NCBI GenBank assembly: GCA_945787305.1
Contig: CALZIH010000293.1
Span: forward strand, 3,466 to 8,751
Source: an uncultured Desulfobulbaceae bacterium
GTDB taxonomy: Bacteria > Desulfobacterota > Desulfobulbia > Desulfobulbales > Desulfobulbaceae
DNA length: 5,286 nt
Reading direction: 5' to 3'
In this document: in pieces, positions 1 to 5,286 of the stretch
How the letters are laid out: every line of letters starts with the position of its first letter
How positions within the stretch are numbered: position 1 is the stretch's first letter
Notes under the pieces: model-generated
Database searches by the model: none
The model's input: only the letters and a program-made list of their open reading frames with translations
Told to the model about the DNA's origin: nothing
Made by a program: the position numbers and the translations under genes

Positions 1-1
1 T

Positions 2-775
2 GCAGCTGTCGAGCAGCTGTTTGGCCGTATGCTTGGCGGTGAAAGAGGGCAAAACCTGGTCAGTGGGTGGGAAAACCTTGGCTTCCGTCTCCAAAAGGCA
101 CAGCTTGGGGGCAAGGAGGTTTTTGCCCTGGCAGAGAAGGCAGAACAGAAAAAGGGCCGGGGGTTTTATCTTTTTCCACCTGTTGCAACCGGATCAAGGC
201 TTTTGATGATGCCTCACGGATTTTATGATTTGCATACCAGAGACCTCGGGCAATCGCTATTTGCTGAGGGCCTGTTTCTGGCAGCCGCATGGAACACCGT
301 TCATCGAAATAAATCACCAGGCCGCACCCCGGTAGCAGCAGGGGACGACAATCCCTGGCAATGGGATATGGCAGACCTTCCCAACACGTATTTTACTGCC
401 CTGACAAGAGCCTTTGCCCGCATCCAGCCAGGTGGACACCTGATTCAGTTGCATGGGTTTGCCAAATCTAAACGAAAATCAAAGTCGGCGCGGGATTCAG
501 ATCTTGTGCTTGGTAATGGCACAGAGGCACCTCCAGGTACCTTACTTGCCTTTGGCGATTGTCTTAAAATGAACATCCCTTTTATGGTACGGTTTTACCC
601 TGTGGAAACCAGAGATCTTGGCGGCACGGAAAACATCAGCGCCCGGATACTGAATGCCCTTGGCCATAACGGTTTTGTGCAAATGGAAATGAGCCTCGCG
701 CTCCGTGATCAACTGCGTTCATCAAGACAGTTGAGACAGACGATGCTCAACTGTATGCAAACTGCATGGGATTAA
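2..775 (+). CDS. C-terminal part of an N-formylglutamate amidohydrolase-like (putative zinc hydrolase) protein, 5' end outside window
   Basis: The frame is open to the left edge. The ATG at 29 has no Shine-Dalgarno sequence and the residues before it look like normal protein, so the true start lies upstream; 257 residues are visible. Counting the ATG at 29 as residue 1, the visible motifs are PHG (62-64), DLHTRD (67-72), WNTVHR (88-93), ADLPNT (115-120), QLHGF (140-144), LGGTEN (197-202) and QMEMS (218-222). An early HG, a central strand ending in H, and a late E on a predicted strand followed by an R-containing helix resemble the layout of the N-formylglutamate amidohydrolase / poly-gamma-glutamate hydrolase fold. 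There, His and Glu side chains bind zinc and an amide bond is cut. H63, H142 and E220 are my candidate metal or catalytic residues. This is pattern recognition, not an alignment. The substrate is unknown. No signal peptide can be judged because the N terminus is missing. The gene overlaps the next one by 10 bases, which suggests one operon. Confidence 0.6.
   Translation, partial: AAVEQLFGRMLGGERGQNLVSGWENLGFRLQKAQLGGKEVFALAEKAEQKKGRGFYLFPPVATGSRLLMMPHGFYDLHTRDLGQSLFAEGLFLAAAWNTVHRNKSPGRTPVAAGDDNPWQWDMADLPNTYFTALTRAFARIQPGGHLIQLHGFAKSKRKSKSARDSDLVLGNGTEAPPGTLLAFGDCLKMNIPFMVRFYPVETRDLGGTENISARILNALGHNGFVQMEMSLALRDQLRSSRQLRQTMLNCMQTAWD
766..775 (+). promoter_or_regulatory. Stop/start overlap suggesting translational coupling
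   Basis: The ATG of the large protein lies 10 bases inside the end of the hydrolase-like gene, whose TAA is at 773-775. No clear Shine-Dalgarno sequence is visible in the 20 bases before the ATG, so initiation probably depends on ribosomes finishing the upstream gene. This supports one transcript and a shared function for the two genes. Confidence 0.6.
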
Positions 776-840
776 CGAAGAACCTGTTCATAATCCTGCT
801 TGTTTGCATGGGATGTTTACACGTTGTTCCTGCCCGAGCC
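766..840 (+). other. Sec signal peptide of the large secreted protein
   Basis: The segment encodes a short polar start with one lysine (K5), a hydrophobic core of about 15 residues (L7 to V21) and a PARA c-region, with predicted signal peptidase I cleavage after A25. Two cysteines (C14 and C17) lie inside the core. Neither has a good lipobox around it: C17 is preceded by C-M-G. A lipoprotein is therefore possible but less likely. Confidence 0.8.
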
Positions 841-3800
841 GGAATAGCACCCTGGGTCATGGAGTTTCTGGACCGTTACCACATACCGTTGCGCTGGGAT
901 AATGTGGAAGGGGCTCCTGTCTGGATAAGTGGCGCTGAACCCCATTACAACTCTGATCATCGTTGCCATATTTTCACCCTCCATCCTGGCGATGAGGTAA
1001 CGATCAGGGTGCCTGCCCAGGCCTTGGTCAGGCTTTTTGACCCGGTCAAGGTTCTTAGCCGGACCTCCCTGAAAGCCTTTGTTTCTCGAGGGAACGGGCT
1101 TTTTGTGCATCGTCCTTTTTCTGCAGGCAAAGATGGCCACTCCTTGCTCGTCAACTCTGCTTTGAGGGACAACGGACTGTTCCGGCTGGCGCATGTCTCA
1201 ACGGCTGGAGATACTCTGCAGGTCGCTCTCTTTGTGTCACGCTATGATGCGCCCAAGAAACCGGAACCATATCGTCATCTACTGGCATTTTCAGCGCCAA
1301 CGGTAAACGTCAAAGAAAAGCCGGTTGATGCAGGCCGATCCTTTCAACGGCTATCGGCGGACCGTCCTTCGCAAATTCGACTCAAAGGTCCTCTTCGCCT
1401 GCTCCTCGAGCATCGGTTGCTGTTCCCTCAAAAAGAGCCGATACGATATACCCCATACCTCATCAAAGGACTGCTTGATGCCCGTAACTTTCTTTCTCTT
1501 TCCAGCGCTAGCATGCCGGATAGCAGAACACTGCTTCAGGTTGATGGTCAATATCCGGTGCTTGGCTATCTAAGAAAATCATACTTTACGGTCCCGGAAG
1601 GGGAGCATATCCTGACCGTTATCCCGGGGCGAGACCTGTTGGTCCGTTTAACGGCCCGGGATGAACCGGACTATATTTTCCCCGAGTTAAATAATCCCTT
1701 TGTGCTTGATGATCAGCAGGAGAAGAAGAACGTTGATCCAATCATCCTGTTTGCCCGGTCAAAGGAAGCTGCAGGCGTACTGCAACCGGATCTGTCGGAA
1801 GTTGTTGATCTGGAGGATATGGCCCGCAGGGTATGGCGCAACAATCGATATCCTGATGGTGGATTAAGTGCAACGATGGCTTTGCGCCAGGTGGCTCAAC
1901 GGTATCCGGGCTCTTCAGCATTGCAGAAGGAAAGCAACCGGGTCGAGGCGGCATACACATTTTATCGTGACCTTTTTCCCGAGGGACAGGGGGCACCTCT
2001 TGAACAGGCATTGAGCGGAATTATCTCCCCACGGTTGAAAGAGGGTACCGTGCAATTGCGGGTGATCCAGGAAAACGCAGTACCGGCAGTTGTCGGCACC
2101 ATGGAGCGGGCCTATTTTGCAAATATGCCAATGATTCATGGTGACAGGCAGTCAACTGATGCGCCATTGTTGACCTATTTTTTGCCTCGTAGACGGATGC
2201 CGTCGGAATTACGTCTATTGGTCGAGGTGGCAAACCAGGGCGGATCCTTTATGGTGAAGATTGGTAATAATCCGGAAGTCCAGTGCGATGTTCTCCCTCG
2301 CCTGATCAGGCCGCCGGAAGAATTTGAACTGGACACAACCACGGCAGCGATACAGCTGCCTCAAGACTTGATCAAGCGGTATTTTTTTCTCAGTCCGGAA
2401 ATTGATCCGCAGGGGCGTACGTCAGATGCAGCCTACGTGGCTGAAGTAACTCTACCGCTGGATGTCGCTTCTGAAAAGATTGTTCTTCGTCCGTTGCAAA
2501 CAGGTGGAGATCCCCTTCGGGTTGCTTTGCAGTATAGAGATTCAAGCCCCTTTACCCTTGCAGAACCGGAATATCTGCAGGCAGAAAAAAGGCTTGGCCG
2601 GGAAATAACCGCCTACCAGTTGGCGTTAAAGATGATGTCCAGTAGCAGAGCAGAGGCTGAACAACAGATTGAAGTGCAAGGAGATGGGGTCAACGAGGTG
2701 GAAGCATTCCTCCGGCCACTTATCCGCTATATCCATACCAGGAACATTGTGTTCAGCTCATCGGTGGCCCCTTTGCCGGCAGCGTCTGATAGAGAAGAGC
2801 TTGCATCCGTTGTGATCGATTCCTTGAAAACAAAGATCAAGAAAGCAGTTAATGACGGCCAATGGATTTCGGTATTGGAAAACGCTATGGAACTGTACCA
2901 AGGGGCACGGGGGCAGAATAAAATAGACGCAGCCATGCTGATTGTTGACGCTTTGGAAAACAGCGGTGAATCCTATCTTGCTGAGATACGGCTTCGGGGT
3001 ATGCTCCTCTATCCCCGGGTCGGTGAGGAAGATCTTGCCGAGGCGGCCAGGGTGCGGCTTGAGCGGGTGTACCGAAACCGCAACGACCTTAGCAATCTAG
3101 GCAGCTTATACGCGGCCTGTTTTTTCCGGAATCCAACTCCAGCGCTATTGGGGAAACTGGCCGGGGTTCTGCTGGAAGAGGGGCGTTATCGTCTTGCGTT
3201 GTCCGCATCCGTAATTCTGCCCCACAGCGAACAACATCTTGAGACTTTACTGCTCTCAACCTTGCATTCCAGCTGGCAACGGACCTTTCAGGCCACTGTC
3301 GAAACAATACCTGCAGCTGAGGAGCAGAATTACTGGCGAGGTCTAGCGCAGGAAAAGTTGGGGGCAACAAAAGAGGCCCGGGATTTCTTTATGGCTGCCG
3401 GTAGCAGGGGAAAACATCGTTTCCGGACAGTGGAGAAAGCCCGCGCCATAGGCGCGCGGCTTACCCGTCCGGATTTGCATGAACGACAACAGGCGATTTT
3501 TTCCTGGGAACAATGGCAGGCACAGCTGTCCGGTCCCCGCTCATGGAGAAGTGAACCATGGTTGGTGCATGAGCATGCCGGAGGAGTATTTTTATACAGC
3601 GAAGCCCAGGATGTGAAGATGCCTATGTTTCGAGCAACGGCTAATCGTTCGGTACAGGCGAGGATATGGGGCCCGGTGACGATGAAGTTTGTCCTGCGGC
3701 CCCTGCATAATCAATCAACCAATGCACCCTTGAGCGGGTGGGTGTTTTTACGATTGGATGATGAGTTGGAATTGATTCCAATAAACAACAATCGACCGGT

Positions 3801-4035
3801 ACAACAATGGGTTATGCCATCGGCAGCGAAGACCGTTCCCGGTCGGGCAGTGACCTATGAGCGTAGTTTCGGACCGGGTCCCCATGAAATTTCCATATCA
3901 AGTGAAACCCTTGCACAGGCCACTGTTACAGCATGGTTTGCCACCTTTGAGTCATGGTGCCGTGAATCGGTTTCTCCAGGTAGTGGAACAGCAGGAGGAT
4001 CCCGTTCAGGTCGGTGGGTTGCGTTGTCTGGTTGA
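766..4035 (+). CDS. Large secreted protein with beta-module repeats and TPR-like helices; N-terminal 1063 residues of a frameshifted gene
   Basis: I do not recognise a named family. The ATG at 766 is chosen because it gives a clean Sec signal peptide (residues 1-25, ending PARA before G26) and couples to the upstream stop. Beta-rich modules lie at about 66-161, 190-301, 446-591 and 946-1063. Some share a strand-plus-GP motif, for example LKGPLRL near 205 and IWGPVTM at 967-973. A second shared motif is a turn with G and H before an exposed strand, for example VPEGEH at 276-281 and GPGPHE at 1036-1041. Helical, TPR-like segments lie at about 350-410 and 675-900. No transmembrane segment follows the signal peptide, so the protein is probably periplasmic or surface-exposed. 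The last about 26 residues, after S1063, are low-quality, rich in Gly and Ser, and differ in codon use. They are read out of frame, and the natural continuation is in the + frame starting near 3953. A structural or scaffold role is inferred only from architecture. Confidence 0.75.
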   Translation: MGLTKNLFIILLVCMGCLHVVPARAGIAPWVMEFLDRYHIPLRWDNVEGAPVWISGAEPHYNSDHRCHIFTLHPGDEVTIRVPAQALVRLFDPVKVLSRTSLKAFVSRGNGLFVHRPFSAGKDGHSLLVNSALRDNGLFRLAHVSTAGDTLQVALFVSRYDAPKKPEPYRHLLAFSAPTVNVKEKPVDAGRSFQRLSADRPSQIRLKGPLRLLLEHRLLFPQKEPIRYTPYLIKGLLDARNFLSLSSASMPDSRTLLQVDGQYPVLGYLRKSYFTVPEGEHILTVIPGRDLLVRLTARDEPDYIFPELNNPFVLDDQQEKKNVDPIILFARSKEAAGVLQPDLSEVVDLEDMARRVWRNNRYPDGGLSATMALRQVAQRYPGSSALQKESNRVEAAYTFYRDLFPEGQGAPLEQALSGIISPRLKEGTVQLRVIQENAVPAVVGTMERAYFANMPMIHGDRQSTDAPLLTYFLPRRRMPSELRLLVEVANQGGSFMVKIGNNPEVQCDVLPRLIRPPEEFELDTTTAAIQLPQDLIKRYFFLSPEIDPQGRTSDAAYVAEVTLPLDVASEKIVLRPLQTGGDPLRVALQYRDSSPFTLAEPEYLQAEKRLGREITAYQLALKMMSSSRAEAEQQIEVQGDGVNEVEAFLRPLIRYIHTRNIVFSSSVAPLPAASDREELASVVIDSLKTKIKKAVNDGQWISVLENAMELYQGARGQNKIDAAMLIVDALENSGESYLAEIRLRGMLLYPRVGEEDLAEAARVRLERVYRNRNDLSNLGSLYAACFFRNPTPALLGKLAGVLLEEGRYRLALSASVILPHSEQHLETLLLSTLHSSWQRTFQATVETIPAAEEQNYWRGLAQEKLGATKEARDFFMAAGSRGKHRFRTVEKARAIGARLTRPDLHERQQAIFSWEQWQAQLSGPRSWRSEPWLVHEHAGGVFLYSEAQDVKMPMFRATANRSVQARIWGPVTMKFVLRPLHNQSTNAPLSGWVFLRLDDELELIPINNNRPVQQWVMPSAAKTVPGRAVTYERSFGPGPHEISISSETLAQATVTAWFATFESWCRESVSPGSGTAGGSRSGRWVALSG
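3945..3975 (+). other. Frameshift position in the large secreted protein gene
   Basis: Reading passes from the frame of the 766 ATG to the next frame here. By hand count, the codons after 3955 in the old frame, up to the TGA at 4033-4035, have 8 of 26 ending in G or C. The new frame from 3959 has 15 of 25 and gives ordinary helix-forming sequence. The change equals one extra base or two missing bases. There is no long homopolymer and no recognisable slippery heptamer with a following hairpin. A mutation or sequencing error is more likely than programmed frameshifting. Confidence 0.65.
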
Positions 4036-5125
4036 CGACTGCCTGGCTGTTGTGTCCGGGGAACGGGAAGAAGAACCGCTGTATTTTTCATCCAACCAGT
4101 TCAGGGTTGACAGGGAGCAGCAACAGGTACTTTCGATAAATCATGCTCAGGATAGTATTGCTCAGCTACAGGCCGTACGAGCTCAACAACGGCCCATCGC
4201 TGTTGGTGGAGGAAAAGGTTCAGGTGGTTCGTCCAGGCTCATGGCTGTCGGCCAATGGGACGAGGCCCTTGCAGCTATGGGTGAGGGGACGGCGGCAGAG
4301 CGGCATAGGCTGATGGCGCTACTAACGTATTTAGCTGAAGGCAGGCCTGAGCAAAGAGGACGTTATGTGACACGTGCATATCATCTAGCACAACGCTTTC
4401 CTATGGAGCACGAGCTTCAGTCATTGTTACAGCGTATAAGTAGCGAAACACAATGGAAAAAAGTAGAACAGGTACAGGGAGGTGCAGGTCTGCGGCTAAT
4501 TCCCCTGCAGAGTTGGCTTCCGGAAAATCCATCGTTGCGGATTCGTAAGGCGCTTGTGACTACCCGGCTTGATAACCATGAGATACTTGCCGACGAGGAC
4601 CCCCTGGTGCTTACTATGGATAACCTCACAACCACTGAACTTGAGGTTTCCTGGAAACTTTCGGAAGTATCTTATTTACGGCCGGAAGAAATGGATATTG
4701 TATACCGGTTGGATGAGCAACAACAAAAACAAATAACCCTTGGGCCTGATCGGCCATATTACTCGGTTCGCCTGTCTGTGCCGGCTGGTCGTCACCGGCT
4801 GGTTACCGCTATCATGAGCAGGTACAGCAACCAGTTTCTGCAGGTACGTTTTCAAGAAATAATCCCCACATCAAAAGTCCCGGTGAAAGGCATTATCTGG
4901 TCGCCGCAGGTCAGGGAACGGGCTTTTCATGTGGTTACCAAGGATGAACCGCTCTATGCTTCAATTCAGGGGCCGGCATGGATTCGTGTAGATGAGCTTC
5001 GCCAAGATAAAACCTTTTCCCGATATCAATATGTTCAGCAAGGGTGGCAGACTGTTGAAGTTTTTCCCGAAAAAGACCAGGGGGAAATGTTGGCTCGACT
5101 GTACCTGCGGGGTGAAAAAAGCGGT
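3953..5125 (+). pseudogene. C-terminal continuation of the large secreted protein, out of frame with its N-terminal part and cut at its 3' end
   Basis: This stretch is read in the frame +1 relative to the 766-4035 ORF and formally stays open to a TAG at 5231-5233. An ATG at 3857 opens the frame, but it lies inside the well-supported upstream module and has no ribosome binding site, so this is not an independent gene. The translation resumes good protein at about 3960 (NRFLQVVEQQ). It has a TPR-like helical stretch at about 4241-4440 (GQWDEAL, then AYHLAQRFP), then two more beta modules at about 4550-4860 and 4900-5120. These repeat motifs of the N-terminal part: VPAGRH matches VPEGEH, and IQGPAWI matches IWGPVTM. 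The shared modules are the main reason to treat both pieces as one broken gene. Coding quality ends around 5120-5145, where the sequence becomes antisense to a pilM-like gene. The last 30 or so residues of the formal ORF are therefore not native. Confidence 0.7.
4140..4240 (+). other. Probable pair of compensating frame disturbances
   Basis: Within the C-terminal remnant, the open frame gives a Gly/Ser-rich stretch here (VGGGKGSGGSS) with few G- or C-ending codons: 10 of 29 by hand count from 4154. The next frame, open from 4140 to the TGA at 4305-4307, has 21 of 28 from 4155 and reads as plausible beta-type protein (SYRPYELNNG, then LLVEEKVQVVRPG). After 4241 the first frame is clearly coding again. 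One indel near 4140-4165 and an opposite one near 4225-4245 would explain this. Confidence 0.45.
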
Positions 5126-5145
5126 GGAGTACATAAAGGGTTGTC
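5120..5145. other. Junction between two truncated, convergent genes
   Basis: To the left, + strand coding for the large secreted protein is good up to about RLYLRGEKSGG. To the right, minus-strand coding is PilM-like. Neither gene has a natural end: the formal stops, at 5231-5233 on + and 5035-5037 on -, would make the two ORFs overlap tail to tail by about 200 bases of mutually antisense sequence. No inverted repeat, target duplication or insertion-sequence end is visible at the join. Confidence 0.5.
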
Positions 5146-5286
5146 CAGGGAAACGATCAGCCTTCGCAGCGCTGCAGGGCCTATTTCCAGGAAAGCCACT
5201 TCAAGGCCGGCATTCTGGAGCATCTCAAGGTAGGAAAGCACCTCTTTTTTTCTTGCGACAGCCACCAGGGCTCTGTTCCTGAACGC
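5135..5286 (-). pseudogene. Internal fragment of a PilM/MshI/GspL-like actin-fold protein
   Basis: On the minus strand an ORF enters from the right edge. Its first about 49 residues include a strand (LVAVARKKE), a helix ending YLEMLQNAGLEV, then FLEIGPAALRRLIVSL. This order of strand, 'helix-AGL', 'short strand, acidic residue, then AL-R' is typical of PilM-type proteins, the cytoplasmic actin-like partners of type IV pilus or type II secretion inner-membrane complexes. After about N at 5140-5142 the resemblance stops. The frame then runs as the antisense of the + strand gene to a TGA at 5035-5037, so the C-terminal domain expected of this family is missing. A GTG at 5263-5265 could be read as a start, but the residues before it fit the family, so the gene begins outside the window. 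The family call rests on a short motif and is tentative. Confidence 0.5.

Noticed and set aside
2..20. Short direct repeat GCAGCTGT at 2-9 and 13-20
   Set aside because: It is only 8 bases long, lies inside coding sequence with no third copy, and is expected by chance.
60..317. Minus-strand ORFs opposite the hydrolase and large protein genes (for example 60-317, 817-1194, 1742-2011, 3089-3370)
   Set aside because: They lie wholly antisense to well-supported coding sequence, have no ribosome binding sites or recognisable motifs, and look like mirror images of codon bias.
808..818. Lipoprotein lipobox around the cysteines at residues 14 and 17 of the large protein
   Set aside because: The residues before either cysteine do not fit the L-[AS]-[GA]-C pattern, while a good signal peptidase I site (ARA before G26) follows.
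3940..3975. Programmed frameshifting signal (RF2-like CTTTGA or a -1 slippery heptamer)
   Set aside because: CTTTGA occurs at 3945-3950, but it is not in the phase in which TGA would be a stop following CTT in the zero frame. No slippery heptamer or strong downstream hairpin was found.
3857..5233. A separate 458-residue gene starting at the ATG at 3857
   Set aside because: The start lies about 100 bases inside a well-formed module of the upstream reading frame and has no ribosome binding site. The first about 34 residues look out of frame, and the rest continues the same modules as the upstream ORF, so it is a broken continuation and not a new gene.
4992..5282. + strand ORF of 96 residues at the right edge
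   Set aside because: It is out of frame with the large protein, crosses the junction, and shows no protein-like pattern or ribosome binding site.

Overview
The window is about 5.3 kb of densely coding bacterial DNA of roughly balanced GC. No RNA gene, CRISPR array, insertion sequence or convincing promoter or terminator was seen. Almost everything is coded on the + strand. The host cannot be named from the sequence. A Sec signal peptide, a large periplasmic TPR/beta protein and a PilM-like fragment fit a Gram-negative, possibly a Desulfobacterota-type organism, but that is a weak inference.

Layout. Bases 2-775 hold the C-terminal part of a protein that enters from outside the window. Its HG, LHGF and C-terminal EMS motifs recall zinc-dependent amidohydrolases of the N-formylglutamate amidohydrolase type. 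Its stop overlaps by 10 bases the ATG at 766, which begins a very large secreted protein. That protein has a signal peptide, several related beta-rich modules and two helical TPR-like stretches. Its reading frame is broken near 3950-3970. Coding clearly continues in another frame to about 5125, so one protein of at least about 1,450 residues is now split into a 1089-residue ORF and a C-terminal remnant. A second, compensating frame disturbance is likely between about 4140 and 4240.

Near 5120-5145 the + strand gene stops making sense. The remaining bases read better on the minus strand, as part of a PilM/MshI/GspL-like actin-fold pilus or secretion protein, itself cut off at the same place. 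Two unrelated genes are therefore joined tail to tail with both ends missing. This is either a real rearrangement or an assembly or cloning chimaera.

How the genes may work together. The hydrolase-like gene and the giant exported protein overlap and look translationally coupled, so they probably belong to one envelope function. The giant protein would be a periplasmic or surface scaffold. I do not recognise it as a named family, and its modular repeats together with the coupled hydrolase are the best candidate here for something undescribed. The frame damage means that, as sequenced, the giant gene may be a pseudogene or may contain sequencing errors.
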